In this document: piece by piece, positions 24,875 through 32,452 of the stretch
Layout of the letters: every line of letters starts with the position of its first letter
Numbering within the stretch: the stretch's first letter is position 1
NCBI GenBank assembly: GCA_020636095.1
Contig: JACJYN010000004.1
Span: forward strand, 434,001-498,000
Reading direction: 5' to 3'
Source of the DNA: Lewinellaceae bacterium
GTDB lineage: Bacteria; Bacteroidota; Bacteroidia; Chitinophagales; Saprospiraceae
Length of the DNA: 64,000 nt
The notes under the pieces: model-generated
Databases searched by the model: none
The model's input: only the letters and a program-made list of their open reading frames with translations
Told to the model about the DNA's origin: nothing
Made by a program: the position numbers and the translations under genes

Positions 24875-25663
24875 ATGAACAGGCTCGATAAGCTTTTTGC
24901 CCATAAACAAAAAGACATTCTAAACATCTACTTCACCGCGGGATATCCCGCGGTGGAAGACACCGGCAAGATCATCCAGGCGCTGGAAAAGGCCGGCGCC
25001 GACCTGATCGAACTCGGGATGCCATATTCCGACCCCTTGGCGGACGGCCCCACCATTCAGCAAAGCGGGCAGAAGGCTCTTAAAAACGGAATGACCCTGC
25101 CGTTGCTTTTTGATCAGGTGCAGGCCGTGCGGGAAAAAACCGACATTCCCTTGGTCCTGATGGGCTATTTCAACCAGGTGATGCAGTACGGCGAGCAACG
25201 CTTCTTGGATAAATGTGTGGCAGTGGGCATCGACGGCCTCATCCTGCCCGACCTCCCCTTATACGAGTACGAGCAGTATTACCAGGAAATGGTGGAAAAG
25301 GCCGGCTTGGGCATTAGTTTTCTCATCACTCCCCAAACAACAGAGGAGCGAATCAAAAAGGTGGACGAACTCAGCCGGGGCTTCATTTATATGGTCGCCA
25401 ACTCTTCCATCACCGGCGCTAAGGGCGGCATCACCGATAAGCAACTCGCCTACTTTGAACGGGTCAACCGCTTACCCTTGAAGAATCCCAGGCTCATCGG
25501 CTTTGGTATCTCAGATCATGAAACCTTTGTCACTGCTTGCCGCTACGCCAACGGCGCTATCATTGGCAGCGCTTTTATCCGGGCTCTGGCGGAGGGGAAG
25601 GAGGTGGAAAAGGCTACGGAAGACTTTGTCCGTTCCATCCGAGGGGTTGGAGTGTCTGCCTGA
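24875..25663 (+). CDS. trpA: Tryptophan synthase alpha chain
   Basis: TrpA cleaves indole-3-glycerol phosphate to indole and glyceraldehyde-3-phosphate and passes indole to TrpB through a tunnel. The 262-residue TIM-barrel protein has the conserved IYFTAGYPAVED, DLIELGMPYSDPLADGPTIQ (catalytic Glu near 47 and Asp near 58), the VLMGYFNQVMQYG loop (about 98-110), DGLILPDLPLYE (about 121), SFLITPQTTEERI (about 148) and GFGISDHETFVTA (about 209). It ends the canonical trp genes. A DAHP synthase follows 206 nt later, beyond palindromic element D. Confidence 0.97.
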   Translation: MNRLDKLFAHKQKDILNIYFTAGYPAVEDTGKIIQALEKAGADLIELGMPYSDPLADGPTIQQSGQKALKNGMTLPLLFDQVQAVREKTDIPLVLMGYFNQVMQYGEQRFLDKCVAVGIDGLILPDLPLYEYEQYYQEMVEKAGLGISFLITPQTTEERIKKVDELSRGFIYMVANSSITGAKGGITDKQLAYFERVNRLPLKNPRLIGFGISDHETFVTACRYANGAIIGSAFIRALAEGKEVEKATEDFVRSIRGVGVSA

Positions 25664-25676
25664 GTAGCTGCCTCTG

Positions 25677-25831
25677 GCCGGGGGTTGTGAAAAAAGCCCC
25701 TCGGAGGATAGTACACTGATTTATTAAGATTTATTAAGGTCATTTATTCAGTGGCCTACGATCCTGAAAAATCCTAATTTATCCTAAAGAATCAGTGTCC
25801 TATCCCTTTTTGCACAACCTCCTCAAAGACG
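25677..25831. repeat. Palindromic intergenic element (element D)
   Basis: GGATAGTACACTGATT (25706-25721) is mirrored with one mismatch at about 25790-25805. Pairing extends outwards through GGTTGTGAAAAAAG on the left (about 25683-25696) and its complement CTTTTTGCACAACC on the right (about 25807-25820), and inwards through short TTATTAAGAT-like repeats. The element is about 155 bp and non-coding. It sits between trpA and the DAHP synthase and may act as the terminator or as a mobile hairpin. Confidence 0.7.
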
Positions 25832-25869
25832 AAATATCATAAGACCAGCTAAAAAACTAATATTCATCC

Positions 25870-26880
25870 ATGATCATCCAACTCGACAAAAAAATCACCG
25901 GCGCTCAGCTAAAGAAGCTAAAGGAAAAGCTCCGTGAGATCAAGTATGACACTACCCATGTCTCCACTCAATACGCCGATTACATCATCGGTGTGGGAAG
26001 GAATGAATTTGATATTCGTGCCATTGGGGCTCTGCCCGGCATCCGGGATATCCATAGGGTAAGCGACGCCTATAAGCTGGTTTCCAAAAAGTGGCGGGTA
26101 GAAGATACGGTTATCCGGCTTGACGATGGTATCGAGTTGGGCGCCGGCCGCCTTGCCCTCATGGCGGGGCCCTGTTCCATCGAATCGGAAGCGCAAATAA
26201 CCACAACCATCGACCACCTGGCCGCAAATGGGGTCCGAATCATGCGGGGCGGCGTGTATAAACCCCGGAGTTCTCCTTACTCCTTCCGTGGGCTGGGCAT
26301 AGAGGGGCTCCAACTATGGCACGAGAAAGCCAGTGCGGCCGGCATCAAGATCATCACCGAAGTGATGATGGTGGAACAGATAGAAGCCATGGCAGACTAT
26401 GTGGATATCTTTCAGGTAGGCGCGCGCAACTCACAGAATTTCAACTTGTTAGACGCGCTGGGTGAAGTGGATAAACCCGTTCTTTTAAAAAGGGGCATTT
26501 CCGGTACCATGGATGAATTGCTACAGGCAGCCGAATACATTTTCTCCAACGGCAACGAACGGATTATGCTCTGCGAGCGAGGCATCCGAACCTACGAAAC
26601 CGCTTACCGGAACACCATGGATATCAACGCCATCGCCATGCTCAAAGAGAAAACGCACCTGCCTGTGATTGCCGATCCCTCCCATGGCATCGGCCTGCGG
26701 CGCTATGTGAGCCCGGTGGCCCTCGCCTCTGTCATGGCGGGCGCCGATGGGGTTATCCTGGAAGTGCACGAGCAGCCCGAAAAGGCCTTCTCCGACGGCC
26801 AGCAAACGCTGAGCTTCCCGGAGGCGGAACGGCTGTACAAGCGGCTGCGGCAGGCCTTTGAGTTACGGGAGATGTTTTAG
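25870..26880 (+). CDS. aroF: 3-deoxy-7-phosphoheptulonate (DAHP) synthase, type I-beta
   Basis: DAHP synthase joins phosphoenolpyruvate and erythrose-4-phosphate, opening the shikimate pathway that feeds chorismate to TrpE. The 336-residue protein has an N-terminal ferredoxin-like/ACT-like domain (about 1-70), typical of the I-beta class. The barrel follows with LMAGPCSIESEAQI (about 96), MRGGVYKPRSSPYSFRG (about 125-141), FQVGARNSQNF (about 179), VLLKRGISGTMDELL (about 200), MLCERGIRTYE (about 235) and ADPSHGIGLRRYV (about 266). Its position after trpA suggests it supplies chorismate to this operon, although element D may separate the transcripts. No chorismate mutase domain is seen. Confidence 0.95.
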   Translation: MIIQLDKKITGAQLKKLKEKLREIKYDTTHVSTQYADYIIGVGRNEFDIRAIGALPGIRDIHRVSDAYKLVSKKWRVEDTVIRLDDGIELGAGRLALMAGPCSIESEAQITTTIDHLAANGVRIMRGGVYKPRSSPYSFRGLGIEGLQLWHEKASAAGIKIITEVMMVEQIEAMADYVDIFQVGARNSQNFNLLDALGEVDKPVLLKRGISGTMDELLQAAEYIFSNGNERIMLCERGIRTYETAYRNTMDINAIAMLKEKTHLPVIADPSHGIGLRRYVSPVALASVMAGADGVILEVHEQPEKAFSDGQQTLSFPEAERLYKRLRQAFELREMF

Positions 26881-26911
26881 AGCCATCCTTTTCACTTAAG
26901 GCATTCAAATT

Positions 26912-27078
26912 ACGGAGGCCGGAAACTCCAGGAAAGGAACGAAGGACTGAATTAGCGAATGATTGAATATTTTACACATGTAATTGATTCCGGCCTTCAG
27001 GTTCAAACATATTTCATTCTTATTCATTCCTTCAATCCCTCGTTCCTTCATTCCTTCCGGAGGATTTCCGGCCTCCGT
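26912..27078. repeat. 167-bp palindromic element (element E)
   Basis: ACGGAGGCCGGAAA (26912-26925) and its complement TTTCCGGCCTCCGT (27065-27078) close the ends. The arms continue inwards as GGAAGGAACGAAGGA-like sequence on the left and TCGTTCCTTCATTCCTTCC on the right, with only small mismatches for over 50 bp. The centre holds ACACATGT. Non-coding; it sits between convergent aroF and the trans-sulfuration gene. Confidence 0.8.
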
Positions 27079-27151
27079 CCGTCATAGCCGGACTGCTGCC
27101 GGCAGAGACGGATCGCCCTCACCGATACCCCGATCCCCGGATCAAGCCCCT

Positions 27152-28345
27152 CTAAATCGCCCCCTCGACATCCCCAATAATATCCTCGATAGGCTCTATG
27201 CCCGTTGAGATGCGCACCAGCCCGTCGGTGATGCCATACTGCAGCCTTACTTCCCGGGGTACACTGATATGCGACATGGACGCCGGGTGCAGCACCAGCG
27301 TGTCCACATCGCCCAGGGTAGGCGTGAGGGTGCAGAACTGCAGGCGGTTCATAAACTGCTTGCCGGCCTCCAGGCCTCCCTTCAGCTCAAAGCTGAGCAT
27401 GCCGCCAAAATCCTTCATTTGTCGTTGGGCGATCTCATGGCTGGGGTGGTTCGGCAAGCCGGGGTAATTCACTTTTTCCACCCTGGGGTGTTGCTCCAGC
27501 CACTGAGCCAATTGCCGGGCGTTCCGGCAGTGTCGTTCCATGCGTATCTCCAGGGTCTTCAGGCCGTTGTTGAGCAGCCAGGCATCCCAGGAATTGCAGT
27601 TAGCGCCCAGCAGTTTGAGTTTGGGCAGCACCGCTTCCCGCATCTGCTCCTTGTCTTTACCGACAATAGCGCCGGCGGTGGAATTGCCGTGGCCATTGAG
27701 GTATTTGGTGGTGGAATGGACGACAAAATCGGCTCCGAACTCCAGGGGGCGCTGTAGGTAAGGGGTCGCAAAAGTATTATCGGCCACCACAATACAGTTA
27801 TATTTGTGCGCCAATTCGGCCAGGGCCGCCATATCGTAGCAGTCCAGGGTGGGGTTGGCGGGCGTTTCGTAATAGAGCAGTCGGATACGGGCGTTTTTTT
27901 TCAGCAAGGCTTCCAACTCATCGAACTGGTTAAGATCGGCAGTTTGAAAATGAATATTTAAGGGTTGGAGCACATCCCGAAACAGGGCGGTCGTCCCTCC
28001 GTAGAGGTTGCCCTGGGTGAGGATGGCGTCTCCGGGCTTGAGCAAGCCCATCAGCAGGGTGGCGATGGCGGCCATGCCGGAGCTGGTGAGCAGCCCGGAG
28101 GCTTCAAAACCTGTGCCGAACGATTCCAGGCGCGAAATCTTCTCGGCCACGGTGTCGATGGTCGGATTGCCGAAGCGGCTATAGATATGGCCGGGCTGTT
28201 TCCCCAGGAAGACGTCCATGCCCTGTTCGATCGAATCGAAGCTAAAAGACGAAGTGGCGTAAATGGGTAGCTGATGGGGTTGGGTGTGTATTTGCTCCTT
28301 GGGGTCGTGCACACAAAGAGAGCCGAAACCAATCTGTTTTTCCAT
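27152..28345 (-). CDS. Trans-sulfuration PLP enzyme (cystathionine gamma-synthase / methionine gamma-lyase family)
   Basis: The start is the ATG at 28345 (MEKQIGFGSLCVHDPKEQ), giving 397 residues. The frame remains open for 225 codons upstream, but that stretch is antisense to rluD and not part of the protein. Family motifs include IYATSSFSFDS, GHIYSRFGNPTIDTVAEKIS (about 50-69), SSGMAAIATLL (about 88), NLYGGTTALF (about 111), VADNTFATPYLQRPLEFGAD (about 182) and the PLP-lysine VVHSTTKYLNGHGN (Lys near 208). These enzymes interconvert cysteine, homocysteine and methionine; gamma-synthase, gamma-lyase and methionine lyase activities cannot be told apart from sequence alone. It is divergent from rluD with 54 nt between starts. 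Confidence 0.92.
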   Translation of the reverse strand: MEKQIGFGSLCVHDPKEQIHTQPHQLPIYATSSFSFDSIEQGMDVFLGKQPGHIYSRFGNPTIDTVAEKISRLESFGTGFEASGLLTSSGMAAIATLLMGLLKPGDAILTQGNLYGGTTALFRDVLQPLNIHFQTADLNQFDELEALLKKNARIRLLYYETPANPTLDCYDMAALAELAHKYNCIVVADNTFATPYLQRPLEFGADFVVHSTTKYLNGHGNSTAGAIVGKDKEQMREAVLPKLKLLGANCNSWDAWLLNNGLKTLEIRMERHCRNARQLAQWLEQHPRVEKVNYPGLPNHPSHEIAQRQMKDFGGMLSFELKGGLEAGKQFMNRLQFCTLTPTLGDVDTLVLHPASMSHISVPREVRLQYGITDGLVRISTGIEPIEDIIGDVEGAI

Positions 28346-28399
28346 TGTTGCTTTATTTTGAGTAGATTGTAAATTTTCCAGTAGGAAAGTAGTGAAAGC

Positions 28400-29449
28400 A
28401 TGCAAGATAATTATACTGACGAATACTTCGAGCACCAGATCATCAAAGCCGACAAGAAGCAGAGCCTGATCCGGATCGACAAGTTCTTGATGGACCGGCT
28501 GGAGCGTACCTCCCGCAACCGCATTCAGAACGCCATTAAGTCCGGGTCCATCCAGGTAGGAGGAAAGGACATTAAGCCCAACTACCGGGTCCGGCCCGGT
28601 GATGAGATTTCCATTGTAATACCGCGGCCTCCCGGAGATGGCACAGGGGTTATCCCACAGGATATTCCACTGGATATACGCTATGAAGATGAGGATCTGC
28701 TCATCGTTCACAAGCCCGCCGGTATGGTGGTCCATCCCGGCATCGGGCATCATCGGGGCACCCTGGTCAATGCCCTGGCCTTTTATTTTGGACACGAGGG
28801 CCTGCCCGTCCTGGACGGTAACCAGCAGGACCGCCTGGGGCTGGTGCACCGGATCGATAAGAATACATCCGGGCTGTTGGTGGTGGCGAAGTCCGATTAC
28901 GCGATGACCCATCTGGCCAAGCAGTTTTATTACCATACGGTAGAGCGGACTTACCAGGCGTTGATTTGGGGTGAACCGGAAGAGGAAAAGGGGACGGTGC
29001 GTGCCAACGTGGGCCGCCACCCCCGCTTCCGGCTAAAGTTCACCACCTTGCCAGACGGAGAAGGGGGCAAGTGGGCCGTCACCCATTATAAGGTGCTGGA
29101 GCGCCTTTACTATGTGAGCCTTGTCGAGTGCAAGCTGGAGACCGGCCGCACCCATCAAATCCGGGTACACATGGAATCGCTGGGGCACCCTTTATTCAAC
29201 GATGAACGCTACGGCGGAGACCGCATTGCCAAAGGCACCATATTCAGCAAGTACAAGATGTTTGTGGAAAATACTTTTTCCATTATGCCCCGGCACGCAT
29301 TGCACGCCCGGTCGCTGGGTTTCATCCACCCCCGGACCGGCAAGGAAATGTACTTCGAATCGGAACTGCCTTCTGATTTTCAGGAGGCGCTGGACCGATG
29401 GCGGCGTTATGTAGCGGGGCGGAAGTCGGCTACCGGAGAACTGGATTGA
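28400..29449 (+). CDS. rluD: RluA-family 23S rRNA pseudouridine synthase (RluD-like)
   Basis: The 349-residue protein has an N-terminal S4 RNA-binding domain (SLIRIDKFLMDRLERTSRN, IRVPGDEI-like VRPGDEISIV; about 20-85) and a pseudouridine synthase domain. The catalytic motif LVHRIDKNTSGLLVVAKSD (Asp near 154) is intact, as are HKPAGMVVHPG (about 106), ETGRTHQIRVHMESLGHPL (about 248) and LHARSLGFIHP (about 299). It isomerises specific uridines of large-subunit rRNA. The exact position is inferred from RluD resemblance. DUF1415 and acyl-CoA reductase genes follow on the same strand. Confidence 0.93.
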   Translation: MQDNYTDEYFEHQIIKADKKQSLIRIDKFLMDRLERTSRNRIQNAIKSGSIQVGGKDIKPNYRVRPGDEISIVIPRPPGDGTGVIPQDIPLDIRYEDEDLLIVHKPAGMVVHPGIGHHRGTLVNALAFYFGHEGLPVLDGNQQDRLGLVHRIDKNTSGLLVVAKSDYAMTHLAKQFYYHTVERTYQALIWGEPEEEKGTVRANVGRHPRFRLKFTTLPDGEGGKWAVTHYKVLERLYYVSLVECKLETGRTHQIRVHMESLGHPLFNDERYGGDRIAKGTIFSKYKMFVENTFSIMPRHALHARSLGFIHPRTGKEMYFESELPSDFQEALDRWRRYVAGRKSATGELD

Positions 29450-29490
29450 ACGCAGGCTTTATGTGTTTTTTAGACATCAATCGTATTCAG

Positions 29491-30024
29491 ATGAAAAAAG
29501 AAATAGAAGTAACCAAAAGCTGGCTGGAAAAGGTGGTGGTGGGGCTCAACCTTTGCCCTTTTGCCCGGCAGCCCTTTTCGATGGGGCGTATTCGCTATAT
29601 TGTGTACGAAGGGGCCGATATCGTTCAATTGGCAAAAGTAATGGTTCAGGAGGCGCAGTACCTTAGCCGACAGCCTCCGGCAGAAGTAGAAACGGCCTTA
29701 CTCATTCTATCCAATGCGTTGCCGGATTTTTTCGATTACCTCGACTTCATTGAAGAAGCCGAATGGCTGATCCGGGAAAACGGGCTGGAAGGTATTGTAC
29801 AACTGGCCTCTTTCCACCCCGATTATCAGTTTGCCGGAACCGAACCGGAAGCGCCGGAGAACTATACCAACCGGTCTCCTTATCCAATGCTGCACCTGCT
29901 TCGGGAGGAGAGCATCGAGCGGGTATTGGAAAACTACGAGCATCCGGAAGAGATTCCGGCGCGCAATATTGAAAAAATGCGCGAGTTGGGGGTAGAAGGG
30001 ATAAGGAAACTGATGGGGGAATAA
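29491..30024 (+). CDS. DUF1415 family protein
   Basis: The ATG at 29491 (MKKEIEVTKSWLEKVVVGLN) gives 177 residues. The sequence matches the DUF1415 pattern: W-L-x-x-VV-x-GLNLCPFA near the start, ETALLILSNALPDFFDYLDF in the middle, then LASFHPDYQFAGTEP and NRSPYPMLHLLREES. The cysteine in NLCPFA is conserved in the family. Its biochemical role is unknown. It lies 41 nt after rluD on the same strand, so co-transcription is likely. Confidence 0.9.
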   Translation: MKKEIEVTKSWLEKVVVGLNLCPFARQPFSMGRIRYIVYEGADIVQLAKVMVQEAQYLSRQPPAEVETALLILSNALPDFFDYLDFIEEAEWLIRENGLEGIVQLASFHPDYQFAGTEPEAPENYTNRSPYPMLHLLREESIERVLENYEHPEEIPARNIEKMRELGVEGIRKLMGE

Positions 30025-30136
30025 GCCGCCCGGTAGAGAAGGGAATTGGGAACCCGGCAGACCGGCGGGTGCTGCCAAACCGGCGAACAAGCTGCTTTGT
30101 GATGGAAAACAAAACGGAAGATCCAAATCAGGAACG

Positions 30137-31153
30137 ATGACTTTAAGTGAACGCATAAACGTACTGCTCCAATTAGGCGAGCATCTTCGGGGGACGGACG
30201 AGTACCTGGACGCTGTGATGCACCGCAGCAGCTACCACAACCCCTGGTTGACCATCGAGAATCAAAAGCTGGCCGTGGCGGCGATCGCGGAAAAAATGTT
30301 ACATCCGGAAAAATTGCAGGCCTGGCTACAACGCTATGAGTTGCCCGAAGAGACGACCCCGCTGACGGTAGGCATCGTCATGGCGGGAAACATTCCGCTG
30401 GTTGGCTTTCACGACCTGCTGTGTGTGTTTACTGCCGGACACCGGGCGCTCGTCAAATTGTCGGATAAAGACCCTTATTTGTTGCCCTACCTGATTAAAC
30501 TGATGGGGCGTTTCGATCAAAGGGCGGAGGCGTATTTCACCCTATCGGAACACTTGCGCGATTTCGATGCGGTCATTGCCACCGGCAGCAACAATTCCGC
30601 CCGCTACTTTGAGGCCTACTTTGGCAAGTATCCAAATATTATCCGAAGGAACCGCAACGCCGTTGCCGTCCTGGTGGGAGAAGAATCCGCTGAAGAACTC
30701 CACGAACTCGGTAAGGACATCTTCCAGTATTTTGGCCTGGGCTGCCGCAATGTATCTAAAATTTATGTGCCCCGGGGTTATGATTTCGATTCCCTGCTGG
30801 AGGCCCTGCACGAATACCGGGAGATCGTACTCCACAATAAATACAAGAACAATTTCGACTACAACTACGCTTTCTACCTCCTCAACAAAGAAGATTTCAA
30901 GGCCAACGGCTGTATTCTGTTGAGAGAAGACCCCAGCCTGCAATCCCGGATAGCTTCCCTGCATTATGAATATTATGACGAACCAGAGCAGGTGGGCCGG
31001 GAAGTAGAGCGCCGGCAGGAGGACATCCAATGCATCCTAGCCAGAGAAGGCTTTTTGAAACAGGCCGTTTTGCCTTTCGGGAAAGCCCAGCAACCGGAAT
31101 TATGGGATTATGCTGACGGTGTGGATACAATGCAATTCCTTTTGAAGCTATAG
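30137..31153 (+). CDS. Acyl-CoA reductase (LuxC-like family)
   Basis: The product is 338 residues, resembling the Bacteroidota acyl-CoA reductase family related to LuxC and the aldehyde dehydrogenase fold. Visible are the NAD(P)-binding GIVMAGNIPLVGFHDLLCVF segment (about 78-97), AVIATGSNNSARYFEAYF (about 147-164) and the putative catalytic cysteine in YFGLGCRNVSKIYVP (about 205). It would reduce acyl-CoA to aldehyde. The physiological substrate is unknown and no partner synthetase or transferase is adjacent. It is the last gene of the rluD cluster. Confidence 0.85.
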   Translation: MTLSERINVLLQLGEHLRGTDEYLDAVMHRSSYHNPWLTIENQKLAVAAIAEKMLHPEKLQAWLQRYELPEETTPLTVGIVMAGNIPLVGFHDLLCVFTAGHRALVKLSDKDPYLLPYLIKLMGRFDQRAEAYFTLSEHLRDFDAVIATGSNNSARYFEAYFGKYPNIIRRNRNAVAVLVGEESAEELHELGKDIFQYFGLGCRNVSKIYVPRGYDFDSLLEALHEYREIVLHNKYKNNFDYNYAFYLLNKEDFKANGCILLREDPSLQSRIASLHYEYYDEPEQVGREVERRQEDIQCILAREGFLKQAVLPFGKAQQPELWDYADGVDTMQFLLKL

Positions 31154-31285
31154 CCATAGCTGGCTGATTAAAGACATTTTGAAGATTTTTTTAGTCCATA
31201 AGAATGGCCCGGTTGGGTATTTCACTCCTATTTTCTATTTTGAAAGAATCTAGCAATAAATCTATCACCCTGATAATCCCAGGTC

Positions 31286-32365
31286 ATGAAATTTTTCAAT
31301 CTACTCTTATGCCTTTTTCTAGCTGGCCAAACAGGGCAGGGCCAAAGTAATTATCGTGTAATTGGCCCGGTCCATCAGATAGGATCATCCATCAATACAG
31401 ACTTTTTTATCCGTTCTATTGAAGACCGGCGGGACTTCCGGGCCAACCTGGGGATTGTTAACCGGGGCGCAAGGAAGGACCTCAAACGGCCGCTGATCCC
31501 GGAAAATGGTTTTTTTGACAGCCTGCTGGAGCAGATGAACAGCTGGATTCAACCGGAAATCAATGCAGAACCGGTTGTGGCTAAGTTGAAAGAGCTGTAT
31601 CTATGGGAAAGCCAGGGTATCAATACCGAAAGAGGGTTTATTCGTTTGGAAATGGCTTTTTCAGGGGCTGTTGGCCAAGAGGAAGAGGCCGTTACCATTG
31701 TGTTATCAGGAGAAGAGCTGAATGTGGCCAACGGCCATGCACCGCGTCTCGAAGCGGCTTTCTTCCGGTGTTTACAAGCTTATAACGACCGGCGAAAAAC
31801 AGTTGTAAGCGTCAGCAATACTCCTCAGAATACGGTGGAACAAAAAACCGGAAGGGCCGGTATAATGGCGGCCAGCAACTTTTTGAATCTGTGGAAGGGT
31901 GAGCTTTTCCCTATTTCAGGGAACCTGAGGCGCAAAGGAATCAGTTACCGGTATCAGCTGAAGCGGGGAGGGGAAGAGCCGGAGCAGTTTTATTATGCTG
32001 TAATGAAGGAAGGAGGGCTGTTCATTTGGGCGGGCCAGTATACGGGTACGGGAGCGGGTAAGTACTATACCCGGGTTTTAGAGCAAGGCCGCTATTTGTT
32101 TATGATAGACGAAATATCTCTGAATCGGGAATCTAAAGAGCAAGCTGAAGTCGGCCAGTTTTCCAATACAAAAGTGGGCGTTGTCATTGATATGGAGACG
32201 GGAGTACCTCAGATAGTAGACGATGAACTGATGAAGCAACTGATGCAACCTTATCCGGCGCTCCAGGAAAAGTATCTTTTTAAGGACATTCTGAAATTTC
32301 CGTTTCAACTGACCAGAGTGCAGAATGTCATCGCGGAGATCAACCGGCTGGAACAGGATAATTAA
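31286..32365 (+). CDS. Secreted protein of unknown function
   Basis: The product is 359 residues with a signal peptide (MKFFNLLLCLFLAGQTGQG, cleavage near 19). I do not recognise a family. The mature part is mixed alpha/beta with no Cys pairs, no T9SS sorting domain and no membrane helix. The last third (GKYYTRVLEQGRYLFMIDE, VGVVIDMETGVPQIVDDEL) reads as soluble. It is expected in the periplasm. It is a single-gene unit ending at the strong bidirectional terminator 32394-32426. Confidence 0.75.
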   Translation: MKFFNLLLCLFLAGQTGQGQSNYRVIGPVHQIGSSINTDFFIRSIEDRRDFRANLGIVNRGARKDLKRPLIPENGFFDSLLEQMNSWIQPEINAEPVVAKLKELYLWESQGINTERGFIRLEMAFSGAVGQEEEAVTIVLSGEELNVANGHAPRLEAAFFRCLQAYNDRRKTVVSVSNTPQNTVEQKTGRAGIMAASNFLNLWKGELFPISGNLRRKGISYRYQLKRGGEEPEQFYYAVMKEGGLFIWAGQYTGTGAGKYYTRVLEQGRYLFMIDEISLNRESKEQAEVGQFSNTKVGVVIDMETGVPQIVDDELMKQLMQPYPALQEKYLFKDILKFPFQLTRVQNVIAEINRLEQDN

Positions 32366-32393
32366 GCCTACCGTGCGCTCTGTGCATAAACGA

Positions 32394-32426
32394 AGTGGTG
32401 GCGCCCGGAAAAAGGGCGCCACCACT
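32394..32426. terminator. Bidirectional terminator hairpin
   Basis: AGTGGTGGCGCCC (32394-32406) and GGGCGCCACCACT (32414-32426) form a perfect 13-bp GC-rich stem with a 7-nt A-rich loop. It lies between convergent genes ending at 32365 and 32453. Confidence 0.75.
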
Positions 32427-32452
32427 CAATCGATACTCAAAAAGAGGTAAGC

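Noticed and set aside
28346..29020. N-terminal extension of the trans-sulfuration gene (225 codons)
   Set aside because: It is antisense to rluD, and the family N-terminus starts at ATG 28345.
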